Part shown: positions 45,377-59,800 of the stretch, piece by piece
How positions within the stretch are numbered: position 1 is the first letter of the stretch
How the letters are laid out: each line of letters starts with the position of its first letter
Assembly: GCF_037975245.1 (NCBI RefSeq)
Contig: NC_092580.1
Location: 28,735,501-28,799,500 of the forward strand
Direction: 5' to 3'
Length of the DNA: 64,000 nt
From: Apostichopus japonicus
Taxonomy: Eukaryota > Echinodermata > Holothuroidea > Aspidochirotida > Stichopodidae
Notes under the pieces: generated by a model
Seen by the model: the letters and a program-made list of their open reading frames with translations, nothing else
What the model was told of the DNA's origin: nothing
Database searches by the model: none
Position numbers and translations under genes: made by a program

Positions 45377-47195
45377 TTCGGGATATCTAGAAAGTAAACA
45401 GAGACTGCTATTGCATCAATGTTATATTCCCGTGTTTGTCACTACATTATCGACTAATAGCCTACATGGTAATATTTGTCTCTTCAAATTTCAAGAAAAG
45501 AAAACACAAGAAGGACTCTACTACCAAATCCTTAATGGGGTTCTCAGTAAAGTTATTGTTGCAACGGAATGTATTCTAGAATCAAAGTAATATATTGTAT
45601 AAATGGTACCTATTTATAAACCTGTAACTCCACTCTAACTTCCTGACTTGAAGCATCAGGAAGAAGCAGAAGAAAAAAGCAAAACAAGAACAATGGAACG
45701 GTAGGTTATCGTCGAAATGTTAAATGTTTTCTTATATAAAGTTTCCAATTCTCTTTCAAACAGGTGCAAGGATAGGTTAAAATATTTCTTGCATTGAATA
45801 ACGATACCTCACTTGAATTGAAATATGACATATGGCATATTACCACACACTTTTCAACAATTAACAGATCTTGGATTTTTCAGAAGATTTGTTTTCTCTG
45901 AAACTTGAACAGTTAGCAAACATGGATTGCTTCAAAATGTTAAAGTGATGAAATAGAAAAGTCATCAGTTCTTTAGTTCAGAGTTATTAGTCTAGAACTT
46001 AATTTAAGAAATATTTTTTCTAGATCCAAAGTAACGACTTCAGTTGTGGTTGTACAGTAGTTTGTTGCTTGTTGTACAGTAACTTAAACCAATTAACTTG
46101 TGGTTGTACAGTAAGTTGCATGTTTAAATGTGTTGTACCCTTTAGTATTCTCGAGTAGGCTCACTCACCGGTTTTATTTGGCTGCAGATCAACGCCTTTT
46201 TCTGTCGTAACTTGATGCAACATCAAACCGTTTGAACATGATTCGATTTTGAGCCAGGAGATCCTGAATTCGAATACTTTTGATAATTATTAAAGCGGAA
46301 ATCGTATCCAGGTGGTTTCGCGTGTGATATCAAAAGCAACTCTTCTTTTGGCAAATCATGCATACAGTTAATACTGTATTTACTGGTTGAATATTACATC
46401 GAACGGTTCACTGGTAGCATACAAAAGACAAGGGAATGATTTGAAGGTCTCAACAGACGAAACCTTGTGACAAGCATATCGAGCATATACATTATACAAC
46501 TATAAAAACCGAGCCAAAATGACACTTGATATCAAAACGGTGGCTAGTGACAGTGTCTACCTCGATGACGAACTGTTTTCATCAGTTTAAAATAGTAGGT
46601 ATTGGTTTGAATGGCATAAATAATTATAAATGACATAATTATTCAACATTTTGAGATATTTAATTTCACATGAATATATTATTTAGGTAATCAGTTTGGC
46701 GAAAGAACATATATATGACGTTCACATGGTTTTTGGTCATTTAGTAAACTATACATCATCAGGCTAAAAGTTCAAGGGAGTGTGCAAGTCAGCCAGTTCC
46801 TTGTCTACTAATCGACGGTACCCTTGCATGCAGGTCTGATTAGGATGAAGGGGGAGGGGGGTACATTGACTACATTCCCAAGTGAAGTTAGGTGGCCCTC
46901 AGGTCAGCCGAGGTCAATAAGGGACCCCGAAGAATATGGAGGATAGACGGGACTAGGAAAAATGAAACAAAGAATAGTGTATTTTCATTGCAATATGATA
47001 ATTAGAAATGGAAAAGCAAATATGGGGCTCTTCGACGTAATTATACCGGGTCCCCATCTGGCTTTCAACGGCCTCTACGTCTTAACTAATGTCGTGTATG
47101 TATTTCAACGAGTCATAGCTCGAGTCAATTCTCACGGTAACGCGACTGACTTTTTTGAAATTTTACCCACTATAATAACAAAACATGTCAATTAA
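45377..47195 (-). other. 5' flank of TRIM-D
   Basis: Aligns with the B and C 5' flanks, ending with the plus-strand open block at 46962-47195 that has counterparts at 22578-22844 and 34032-34217. It shares a GGTGGCCCTCAGG block with B that C lacks. No clear gene. Confidence 0.55.
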
Positions 47196-47468
47196 TTGAG
47201 TGAAATAGCTATATTTGTGTACTTCCAGACAGAATTTGTGTGTTGTCGTAATTATAAAACAACTTGACACTTTGTTGGTTAACTTTCCGAGACGTAATTG
47301 AATGAAACGTTGCAAAGGATTGTAGTAAAAAACCTATATATCTCATGGCTGCTCTGGGAGCTTAGTCTTATTCATATTTAACTGAATTACACCAAAGGGG
47401 AACAAATGTATCATTGCTGCAGGGGACAACACGTATAAGCATTGCATGAAAAACAATCGCACTGACAG

Positions 47469-48068
47469 CAACCGCATTGTGTATGGTATGAAGTCCCATT
47501 GTGTGTATGGTATTTAGTCCCATTGTGTGTATGGTTTTAGTCCCATTGGGGTATTTAGTCTCATTTGTGATTATGGTATATAGTCCCATTGTGCGTATGG
47601 TATATAGTCTCATTGTAAGTATGGTATAAAGTCGGAATGTGTGTATGGTTTATAGTTCCATTGTGTGTATGCTATAAAGTCGGATTGTGCGTATGTCTCA
47701 TTGTGTGCGAGTCCCATTGTGTGTATGGTATATAGTCCCATTGTGTGTATGGTATAGTCTCATTGTGTGTTTGGTGTAAGGTCCCATTGTGTGTATGGTA
47801 TATACTCCCATTGTGTGTATGGTATATACTCCCATTGTGTGTATGGTATATAGTCCCATTGTGTTTGGTATATAGTCTCATTGTGTGTATGGTAGAGTCC
47901 CATTGTGTGTATGATGTAGTCTCATTGTGTGTATGGTATATAGTCCCATTGTGTGTATGGTATATACTCCCATTGTGTGTATGGTATATAGTCCCATTGT
48001 GTGTATGGTATATAGTCCCATTGTGTGTATGGTATATAGTCCCATTGTGTGTATGGTATATAGTCCCA
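47469..48068 (+). repeat. 24-bp minisatellite
   Basis: About 25 copies of a 24-bp unit (CCCATTGTGTGTATGG followed by TATATAGT), diverged at the left and nearly identical at 47925-48060. Because 24 is a multiple of 3, both strands stay open: the plus strand repeats CVWYIVPL and the minus strand repeats HTHNGTIY or MGLYTIHT. These frames are by-products, not genes. Confidence 0.92.
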
Positions 48069-48458
48069 ATTGTGCTGCAACAGTTGCAGCTACTTTGGAA
48101 GGGAATCATTTCTTAAGAAACCGATAAATAGCTGTAAATTGTGTATGACAGAATAGAGAAAGGCAGATAAAGCAACAAAAAAATGAAAGCAAACAGCGCA
48201 GAACCAAAGGTCAGGAGTTCAACGTTTATTATTTATATCTTGTTTTACAATAGGCCTAAATGAAAATAAATGTGAATCCTGTAGTAACAAAGACATAATG
48301 TGAATATAACATAACTAGATAATAAACTATTGACAGGACACATTGAGAATACTTCACGGTTATGTTGCACATGGTGCAGGAGTATTTAAAGACAATTCTC
48401 TGATCACCACCACCTTGTCTGTCAAGGTTAACATAACTAATCAATCCATATGTAATGA

Positions 48459-48937
48459 TCTAAATCAGCAGTATGCAACCATTTTTTAAACCAAGACCCA
48501 GCGAAAATGTCCTCATTCGGCCACGACCCATATATCATATCCCGCCTTCCCCCCTCACCTACCATCCTCACCTGGCCAAACTCAACATTACAATACCAAA
48601 ACTTCCTATATCGCTCACAGCCAAAAATAATCTAAAGAGGGCAGTCAATGGAATTCATGAACATTCATTATACCTGCATGACATTTATCCGCTGACTGAC
48701 AAGTCGTAAACAAGATGGATCCCTTGACGTCGCACTTAATTTTTGTCCACTGTACGATTTAAATGGAAGCGCAACCAATCAACACATGCTTTATGATTTA
48801 CACACTTTGCGGCAGAAACAACTGTAACAATTTTTCTTATCGCAATTTCCGCAACGATCTCGCTACCCAGACAGAATCCTTTGCGGTCAGATTTTATTGG
48901 GTCGCGACCCATACGTTTCAGAGGGCTGTTCTAAATC
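48459..48937. mobile_element. Short hAT-like element
   Basis: TCTAAATC flanks both ends (48459-48466 and 48930-48937), an 8-bp duplication. The interior starts AGCAGTATGCAACC and ends near GGGTCGCGACCCATACG and GGGCTGT. Paired 'CGACCC' motifs near both ends recall common hAT MITE families. The terminal inverted repeat is poor, so this is tentative. Confidence 0.5.
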
Positions 48938-50817
48938 ACTTAGATTAATTCAAACCTGCACTCAAAAAGCAAAATGGAGTCATATTTTGAATGAATGCGA
49001 TCTTCAAATTAATATAATAAAAGAACTACTGTAGTCCTAACAATTTATAAAAAAAAAAAAAAGGAAAAAAAAAAGGATTACCTTTGATGGTAACAGAGCC
49101 GAGGAGTGTGAAACACTTCTTCAGTTGTGATTATTTCTAGTTTGAAACTTTAACAATGGTGGTTTTTGTTTAAAAGGATGACACTAAAGTGTCATTTCAT
49201 GTTGGAAAATATCTCATATTACAGTTACATACCTTTCACTATTCTTCCTACATATAATGACTCCATTAGTATTAACATATTTGCAGGGAAATCATTTTTA
49301 GTGTCCACTAACTGTTTCGAAGGCTAAAAACTTTGTCTTTCATCAAATACTACAGTTTCTCTGTACAAACAAAATGCTACACATATTTGCACTTTTAAGC
49401 AATTTGCCCATTTTAAAGAGCATTTTCCGATGCGGTTCTGGATCAATTATTCCCTCATTTGGCTATAACATGAAGTGTGACAGAAATTGAAAGTGCAACT
49501 GGGATAATCATAATGGGATTCAGAATATGATGATTGTAAACTTAACTAAACAAATCTGGTGTCTTTCACAAAATATTTTCAATGAATAATAGTTAAACCT
49601 GTTGTATTAATTGTTTAGATCTATGTAAAGGCCCTTTTGGTAGTGCTGTGCAACATTTATAACAAGTCCCTCAAAGACTTATAGCCAGTCACAACTTCTA
49701 CTGATCAATTACTTTTACCAAGTACATGCATTTTTCCATTCACACAAAGAAGTTCTAATAAGCATTTGCATAATGTGTGACTTTATGATGGACATTTGAG
49801 TAGAAAGAAGGACATACAGGACATTTTTACACCTGAATATGTAACCTGAAGATTATGAATAATTTTGAATCTAACAGCGTCCTTCTTCAGAGACAACTTT
49901 ATAGTGTTACAGAAAGTTCAAACAACAGCTGCTTGAGTTTTATACATTTAATACACACACAAATAGGCAACTTTTAGACATAGGCTTACATATTTTTTAA
50001 ATTAAACATTAGTGCCTCAAACACTAAATACTTAAAAAAACAAACTATTTCTCATAACAATTACAAACTGTTTTGAAACTGGGTGAGGTAATTGTATCCT
50101 TGTTACCTGTAAATCTCAGCATCTGCCTAAACAAGGCCACAAATTCTTTAAAAAACAAACTTTTGGATAATCTTACAGAAAAAAGGAAAACACTCCAACA
50201 TGCTTCATTGATAATCTCACTCACAATCGTGAAGATATCCTTGCAGGCTGTGACATTACTGTAGGTTCCTTTACCATGTAGGACAAGGGTTCTCAATAGG
50301 TGGCCGGTGGGCCAAATCTGTCCCAGGTAAGATTTCTAAACGGCCTGTGAAAATAAATCAGTCCAAGATCTTGCACTTATCTGGGATATGGGTCCTTAAG
50401 GCCTTCGTTTTGAGCACACTTCTCTTCACATTGCTCTATCTAGCCAGACAGAGTGTTCAATCTGGTCTCTTGGCTTCGAACAGTGTTTCTCGCTGACAAT
50501 TGGAGAGAATTAACAGAGAAACTTCTGCTCTAGGATGTGTAACCAATGATCTTTGGTTATCAAGTTAAGAGTATCAATACCAGTGACTTTAGTCAAATAA
50601 CCTTTTTTTGGGACCATTATAGCATCCCAAGCATTCTTCTGGGTACACTGTGACCTAAGCCTCTCCAATGGGTCACTTTGCCAGTTTTCGAGTAAATTTC
50701 TCTCAGAGAGAAAAGATCCTCGCTCATCCATATTCAAAAGAGAATCATACAAGAGAAAACATTTGCAGATTCATCTCTTCTGGTGACATTGGATTCTGAC
50801 TATTCTTTCTCGTTAAC
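48938..50817. other. Region downstream of NSMCE3, no gene seen
   Basis: Contains an A-rich tract at 49049-49075 and a degenerate hAT-type end near 50283 (GGTTCTCAATAGGTGGCC). It may include the 3' UTR of the NSMCE3 gene; I saw no clear minus-strand AATAAA close to its stop codon. Confidence 0.4.
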
Positions 50818-53800
50818 TCATCCGTCTTCCACCATCTCCTCTGCGTCCAACCCTTTACCGGCTTTCCACTCCTGAACTAGTTTGTACTGGCTCCTCCAAG
50901 ACTGGGCAGTCATGTTGTTGCCGTAGATCTGACGGTAAACGAAGAAAGAAATATGAAGAATTGTTAAAAAGAAGAAGAAACAGGAAAGTGAGCAAGAACA
51001 GAACATTTTTGCTAATCTGTTATAATATTAATCTGTTATAAATAATTACTTTTCTGATACTACAAAGTGTTCTTAGGACAAGATGTAGCATTGGTCTTCT
51101 AGTGCCCTGGAATTCACAAGTGAGGGTTCCAACCCTTCTTAGGGTCACTCAAAAATTGTAGATGGTCGCCGAAAAAGTTTGGCAGAAATAAAATATTGCC
51201 ATTATTTGTCAGGGAGAAAAGTGAAAACTCTTGACCATAACTTGCTTAAAAAGTAGCATCATATGACATAATTTTGAAGCTTAGCCAGCTTAATCTTAAC
51301 TTTCACAAAGGGGAAGGGAATACCTCCTCCCAATTATGCCCTTCCAGGGCCACAACATTGGCCACTGGAGGGTCGCCAAGATAAGTGAGGTGAAAATTGG
51401 GGTCACCGAGCAAAAAACAGAACTTGAATACCAGGTTTCTAGGCAATCCACAAGTTTAAAATTCCTATTGATTTGAACAATTTTGATTCTGAAAACATGC
51501 TTTGCAGACTTTTATCTTTTTACCAGGTGATTACTGAATAATATCGGACATGCTAGAAACATAGTCATTGATGAACGAATGCTGCGCATTCTCATTCTAA
51601 ATCATTATATGCTACAACCACACAGGAAATAATTGAAGATTCTCTTGCAAACCTTACAAACTTTAATACGTAAAATTCAGATTTTTCACGGTAGTCAATA
51701 AGACTCTGTATTGACTACAAAATCCTCATTCTAGCTATTTGTACCATCAAAATTGGTACCCCAACCTACTTTAATTTTCTCTTAAATCAGCAAGCTAAAT
51801 GTAGACCAATACTTTTGCATAATCAATTTCAACCTTAGTTTCCAATGTCACGTACAAGATCTTTCGGTGACCGTAGCTTTCTGAATGCTGCACCATGTTT
51901 ATGGAACTCCCTCCCGGTTGATCTGAAGTCTTCGAATGGACGCTTTTACTCAATTCAGGCGCTGTCTTAAAACTTTTCTTTTCTCTCAGCTCAATTAGCT
52001 TTTGCACCTTCTGCACCCGTAAAGCGCATTGAACAACTTTTGTTAGAGACTGCTCTATATAAGACCAAGGATGTGCCCAGGATTTCCTGAGTGCCGGGTA
52101 CACTGATTGACATCCTGGGGGAGGGGTCTAAGGGGATGGGTGTCCCCCTCCCCATTGAGATATTTTCGATTTTTGAAGGTGCTCAGATGCCAAATGCTGG
52201 CACTTGTGTAGCATTTTAAGCACATCCACTAGTACTAGTTTTGCTAACAATTTACATTTCTATTTTTTTTTTTAGTGAAAAATATTACGTACCTGGTAAA
52301 AGTTATTAGTTTGTTTCAAAGAGATTTTACAAGGGACCAATTGGGAGCCGTAAGTAATGTTTCTCGCATGCGTAACTGATGCATTATTAGTCTGTATGAT
52401 TTTGGCATAGGCTAGGCCCTATTTATGTTGAATATATTGTTAGGAATGTCGGGATTTTAGATGAAAATAGTGCGGGGCGAGATTCACGATTTTTAAGACA
52501 GTGCTGGGCGGTAATTTTTAGTGCTGGGCGGGGCCGCCCAGTGCCGCCCAGCGTGGGCACATCCCTGTAAGACTAATTATTAATTATTATAAGTAAACTT
52601 TTGGCTTAATGAGGATGCTTGCATACTTAATAGTATTTAAATTTCTGTGTAACAAGAAACAATTGTAATAGTATCGATGACTTACTCCGGACTAAATTTT
52701 TAGAAGTTTTTATAATTTTTAAATCTTTGTTTAACATAAGTGGCATGTGCAAAGGGATGGGGAATGGTTCAGTTGTAGGATTTTTGCACTCAGCCTGGAA
52801 AGAATTGGACCACTACTATGGGTAAATTTGGGAGTTCATCATTTTATAACCACAATCTTGCATTTAGAGCTACTTATATAGACCTAAATTATGATCTAAA
52901 TGTGACTCAGAGAGCAGCACCATTTGAGGTTTGAAATTTCATTTCTTTTTCTGAGAGATGACTGACAGACCCCCTAAATAGGAGATGGCTTCCATGACTC
53001 CAGGGTTAGACCCCTTCTTTATTATATCATTCATTCACATGTGACTCTTCCACAAAAGTTTGTCCCCTATTTTAATCAGTGTGGGAAAATCCCCCTACCC
53101 CTTTGAAATCCTGTGCATGCCACAATTTATGACTTTTAGTGCATGTTAAGGAACAATAGTTATAAGAACAAGAAAACGTGATAGAGATTGAGTAAGGGGA
53201 GGGAGAGGGTGAGACAGTTGGTGATAGGGGTGGATGCGGTCTTGGATGCGGTCTTGGATGAAGGGTAGAGGTGTGTTGACTAACCTCTGTCACCATCTGG
53301 AGCAACTTTTCCAGGTCCACTTCTGCTTTTGCTCTAGCTCCCCATCTAAGTTCGTAAACTGCTGGATCGGTGTTTGCAACTCTGGTGTACTCCAAGTATC
53401 TAAAAACAACAATACACGATACAGATAACACCTCATGAATCAAGCTTACATGAACAAATACATGTCATACGCCAATGAATGTACTGTCCAATTTAGTTAT
53501 TTTATTCTAAACAAATGAATATCTCATAGATGTCAATATCTACACAGAAAAGTCAGAATTTAAACCACCACTCCTCACCTTCAACCCATACCCCCCTCCC
53601 CCCCCCCCCCACAATCCATCCAGAAAAGAAAGAATCTACACTTCAGCTATACTGTTTACTGGATTATTGTTCTTCTTCTACTGAAAGGTGTACTTTTACT
53701 GAAAACTTCCTTCAAGTTGCAAGAACATTGAACAACAGTAGCTACATGAAAGATTGTCTGCTATATACGGGTGCAAGGTCTGCTAGCGATATACGTACAT

Positions 53801-56800
53801 AAAAACAAACAAAAGACATCCTGGAAAGGGACAGGGCGACAGGCTTTAATTTCCTCCTTAAAATGGTATTTTACATATCAGAAGGACATTTTACATGCTA
53901 ATATGTAGTTCAGTGGTTCAAAGTATTTGCATGTTAAGGAAAAGAAAATGTTCCATTATTATTATTATTTGTCAACTTACAGCTGTCTGGGAAATTCAGT
54001 TGTAATAAGTTTCTTCAGATCTCCATACACTGGATGAGATTTCCTTGAAGAAAGAAAATAGATGTATATATATGCATGTAAAAACTAAGCTAGAACTGAC
54101 TTAGCAAATGGTACAATAGGGCAAGTGTGTTGTAGTTTGCAGTGATTGGCTGTTGGTATCGTGAAACTTTTCACAGCTGTGTTATGCCATGACACATGGC
54201 AAAGGTAATGACAGAAGTGACATACATTACATTTACGATGTTGGCTTGGAATCAGAGTAATAGTGTTGGCATGGTATATAGTACTTCCAGTAGTGGGAGG
54301 GGGGGGGGGGGGACAGGCAGTGTGCAATAACATGTTGGCTACCCAATATGTCTCGTTTTTTATGCTTAAACTCTGTATTTAAGTTTGTAACTTACTCATC
54401 TTGGGACAATCCAAGCTTCTGAATGGCTTGCCATAATTGGACTGATGATTGAAAAAGAAAACAAAAATTTTAGATTGGCTACATATCAGAAACATGATAA
54501 TGCATGTAATACGTAATTGTCACCGTGTATCAATTAGTTACTGTTTGTGTAGAAGATTTGATAATCTACCTGCGAAGTTTTTACTCTTCTAGTTAACCTG
54601 AAGAGTCTTCCATAGATTCTACGGCCGATATTACTGATCTTTGGCTGGAGAGCCAAACTGACTCCAAGCATTTCAAAGCTCAAGACTCAGCCGATATTGT
54701 GGAAGTGTAAAGTTTGGTTTCAATAAAGTTATGAGTATTATTTCTTCATTTAATGGGTTCACATATCTGTACTTACTAAATAACTGTTAAACTATATGAG
54801 AGAGACACCCTCATAGGATGTGGAATGTGGGAACACAAGAAATATGGTAATCCATTTCCACCTGATTCGTCATGTTTCTATAAAGGTCATAAGGTTATCA
54901 GCAAATTGGACCTGCTTGACATAGACACAAGTCTAAATCCCCACCACCAAATTTTGACTCAAAAATGATTTATAGAAGAGATAGGACAAGTAAGTCTGTC
55001 ATATTTACAAGAATTAACCTAATGTTAGGGTTACCTTCAGCCAAGCCAATCAATTCTAACTCTTGCAAAATATATTTTAACCCCTTCCTTCATTAGTGGT
55101 GGGTGAGGGAAGAGGATAGGGTGAGAGAGGAGAGGGGGGGTAGGGGGTCAAGAGCCATGACATGCTCCAGCCATATTTTTCACCAAAGTTTGATTGATTC
55201 TATCAACTAACGACTTACTTTTCAAATTGCTTCTATAAATCATTTTGAGTCAAAATTTTGTGGTGTGCAGTTATAGACTCTTGTCTATGTCCAGCAGGTC
55301 CAATGTACTCACTTTCGTTAAGAACACTTGTTCACATATCATATACAGTATATGAAGAAGTGTTCAAGTGAGGAATTTTTATTTCTCACTTTCTAGACTA
55401 CACCTAGAATTTCAAGGACTTTCAAGACCTACCATAGTAGGCTTTGTCTTTTATTCCCCTAATATTTTTTCCATTGTTTTCATACTTTAGAGACTGTATG
55501 GGAACCTTGTCTGTATAAAAATAACTACAAATGTGAGAATCATTTGAAGCAGTTCTCTCTGTGCTTACAACTTTAAGAGGACTGCACAATAGGACTGTGC
55601 TGCTGCCCCCCCCCCCCCACCATATCCCTGAAATGTCCCCAAGCCCAGAAACACTGGTAGACTTACTTTCACTGATCATGCCTTCATTCATAAAAATAAT
55701 GGCCAATATTATCCATAAAAGTGCATTCTTAGGATTTTCAGCAGGTCTATAAAAAAAAAAAATAAAAAAAAAACAGGAGAGAAGTAATATCATGTTTGCA
55801 TGTGAATTAAAATGTAACAAATTAATCATTGACAAGTTAGTGGTACATGGAAGTCATTGAGGTTGTCCTTATGGTTGCCTTTGTTAAAATACTAAGAATA
55901 ATACTATGTGTAAAAGTAAAGTGTGCCTGACAATTCAATCCTAGCAGGATCTTCATCAGAGGCTGAATGACAAGTAACAGAAACTATTAGGGACAAGATA
56001 CAAGCACAGAATACAGATATGTTTAATGAGCAGGGTGAACATTAACCTATCTGTATTCTGTGCTGGTTTTTTATCCCTAATAGTTCTGTTACTTGTCATT
56101 CAGCCTTTGAAGAAGATCCTGCTAGGATCGAAATTTCAGGCTTACTTACTTACTACACAGCCTCTTTAGTGGATAAGCAGTTTGCTAACAGTTTTTGTTT
56201 TATTTTAATAATAATACTAATAGTGATCATAATTTCATGCACACCACAGTTAGAGTTACATTTAAATGACAGCTGCTACACATTCAAAGTAGGTCATTGA
56301 CGAGACTTGAAAGTGAATTGTGAATAATAAAGACAGAAAAATCAGTGAAAGCTGTTTAATTTCTTTACATTTCAACAAGTCCTTCTCTCAAATCACTGTC
56401 CATTTTATTGAGAAGGAAATAGAGTTTCATCTTGGTCTTTCCAGACAGATGTTCCACTTCGATGACTTCAAAGCCAAAAACCTACGAAAGAGCAACCAAC
56501 AAATCACATTGAAATAAGTCAGCGTTTATTTTCATGTTAAATGTGTGGGAAGAGAAGGACCACAAGCTACTCCCTAACATTTTCTTTAATTCAAAGATTA
56601 TCTAGCTTGAAATTGTGAGAGTCTTTGTGAAAGAGACTCTATATCTATAGGTGTGCTAGATCACATTTCTGTTTCTGCATGACCTTCCTTTTTTTTTGAC
56701 CTAAAGAGTTCTACAATTCTGAGACATTAAATATGCTGAATCCTTTAGATCTTTCCGACGAGTACAGACTATATGCAAGACATTATGACTCCTAAGTGGC

Positions 56801-59800
56801 ATTATAAGTGACCCTGCTGATCACAATGATGCCGCATGCCAAGTATTAACTCTGTTGATCATCCCTTTTCTTCAGTTGTGGTGTTTTTGCAAAGTTACCA
56901 GTTAACTGATGAGTTATGTAAGTTATTAACTGTTACTAACAGTAACATTCTGATGCAATGCATTTCTAGTTGGGTTTATGGTGAGAGAGAAGTAATCGGG
57001 GCAAATTTGACATAGTAGTCCAATCATGTGGATGACCAACTCTTGTTTGGACAACAAAATCAACTTTGGTTTGCTTACATCGACTACATTGTAACTAAAT
57101 ACCCATAAATAGGTAAAATGATCAATTGATATCATCCTCCAAGACTTTGGAGATAATAAAATCAAACAAACAAAAACAAAAATAATGCTTGGCCTATGAT
57201 TCACCCGAAGAGAAGTCTGGCCAGAAACTGGTTTTGTGACAACCTAAAGTTGCTCTTTCAAACAACGAAAAAGCAAGACCTAGTTGTATGAGGGAGAACC
57301 AGAAAAAAAATCCTTAAAAATTTGCCTGGTATTGTATTGGGTTCGAGATAAATGAGATAATGCATGGCTAACTGAACAGATGACACGCTACCAGTAACTG
57401 TTCAAGTAACTTCACTACACGAAAGGCAATGCAAGTATTCTCACCTCCGAAAGATTAGCTTTGGCTCCTGACAGAACATCCTGATACATGGACTTGTAAC
57501 CTTTTAACACGTTCTTAGAAATATCTGCAAAGTAGAAATAAAAATATGTACAGATTTCTCAGAGACTGTGCCTCATGTTTATTCAGTGTGTGAGGTCATG
57601 CCCTCTGTTTGGTCGTTCCTTCATGTGGCATGGAGAGATCGGGGAGCTCACTGGCGTTCTAGATCTGCGTAGGGTCAGTTGTGTGACCGGATACAATATA
57701 TTAGACATGTTACTTGTGCCAGGGTTTGGCAGCCAGTGCAACCCATGCCGATACTGTGTGACCTTTGATTGTCACGTGACAATTATGTCACGTGACAATG
57801 TCACAATTATGTCAGTGACATTATCTGAACCACTAAATCCAGTATTGAAGAACACACACTTGACAACAGAGAGCAATGAATACTACCCATGTATGGAAAC
57901 CAATATAGATAATACTACACACACACACACTGCATTGCAAATTACAAATCCTTTGCTGTATTCCAACCTACAGAACTCTTGCGTCTGTAAAATTTCATGG
58001 CCTCTGATGATCTCTAGAGACAGGATTAAAAATAAATTGAGGTTATGTTGGGAATGTACAGTATTAAAGGAACATTGCTAAATTAAAATCTGGCAAGAAA
58101 AATGCACTCAAATATGTCACTCAAATGTTACAAAAGCTAACAAAACAAAATGAGTTAAAAGTGACAATCTATGTACCCTATTTAGATTTACAACAAATGA
58201 GAGTTACTAAGGAATGCATCTGAAATTATTTATCAAATATATGCAACTAAAAAGTGCCTTGTAAACAGTACTCACAATTAATTGGACTCATATTGCATTT
58301 CATCATGTCTGTTGTACTACATATTCCTTTGATATCAAAGCAAAGCAGAACTTGTGGCCATTTAGGATGGGGGGGGGGGGAGATTGGTAGCCATGGATCC
58401 AGAGGAGGGATGGAGGGGGTGTGGACCTCTTCTCCTTTAGAACAACCTCACATTTAGATGTAATGCCTCCCTCTAGAAGGGAGTTGGCCTTACAACCCTC
58501 TTACTGTACCTTAAAGCAATCTCTGATTGACATTAGTGGGGTGGGGGGTTGCAGTAAAAAGGAGATCTCTATACAGGTCCAAGAGACTTACCAGCTCTCT
58601 TAACTGGAACTTTGTTTTGCTCCATCATCAGCAAGTATTGGACTAACTCAGCGATCTTTGAAGAAAAAGAAAGGATCAAGCAGTTTAGACAAGTGGTAAA
58701 GAGGTTTGTCAAACCAGCTATGGGCAACCTCTGGCCCATGGAGTGGTTTCACCCAGCCCACGAGGGCCTGGTAAACAATATTTTGATTCGGCGCGAAACC
58801 AACTTAGGAATGAGGGGTCTGCATGGGTTGGCTTATGGTGAAGTATATGATTCCTTAGACCCGCAATATGAGCAAGGTTACCCATGGCTGGTCTAAACTC
58901 TAAACTATAGCAGAGTTAACAGCAGAATCATGAATTTGTAAGAGCTTGGCAATTAACGAGACGTTCATGTACTTTTTAAGTATTTAAAAATCTTCAAAGA
59001 ACAGTACTGCCATGAAGCGATGTTTCCAGAATGAATGAATTTCAGAGATGTTAACATTTTTTCAAAATAGTGTAATCTGAGCAACATATTTCAAACAGTG
59101 TAAGAGTCTGAATAGGAATGTTAAATTAGAAACTTAAAAAAGTCATTACGCTTAAGTGAGGGGGAGGGCAAATCTTTTTATTTCTACTAACCTTTCTGTC
59201 TAATATCTGGGGATTTGATGTGGCTGCAATATCATCCTGAAAAAAGATAAAAGTCAGTCATTTAGTTTCAAAAGGTTGCTATGCAACACAAAAAGAAGGA
59301 AAACATGGGCACATTAATGCACTTATGAGAACACAGAAGGGTCAATCCATGCCAAATCAACAAATTTTTAGGTTGATTCCACGTCGACCCTCTCAGAATT
59401 GCCTGAAATCGATATGGTGTTTTGCCAAGTTGCCATATGTCTCAAAGGATGAAATTGGGCAAAAAAACTTTTAAAAACCTTTTTGGTTGCTAGGATATGG
59501 CCACGCCTAGCAACCAAATTCAGATTGCATTTTAAGAGCCCCCAAATTTGTGTCAAGTTTCGAGGCATCTTTTGCATAATATTAAGTATTTTATGTCTGA
59601 TATTGCAGATATTGTGGAAGACATGTGACCAGTCTTTACTAAGGACAACCTAAACAAAAAACACTTTGCACAAGGTCTAAAGTCCAAGTCTCATAAAGGA
59701 AACTGGATAAGGGTTCAAAACATATCGAGCCTAGGTAAGAAAGTACTGGTCAGCACTGGGAACATCATTATCAAATATTGTCTCAATTTCAATAACAGCT

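Noticed and set aside
47672-48127. Long frames on both strands with 8-residue repeats
   Set aside because: Products of the 24-bp minisatellite; overlapping frames on both strands are equally open.
49085-49890. CTGAAGAAG motifs near both ends, possibly hammerhead-like
   Set aside because: The core matches are too weak (no CTGATGA, no GAAA at the right place).
57575-58081. 168-residue plus frame inside an NSMCE3 intron
   Set aside because: No recognisable domain, antisense in an intron, includes a CA repeat and local GTCACGTGAC repeats.
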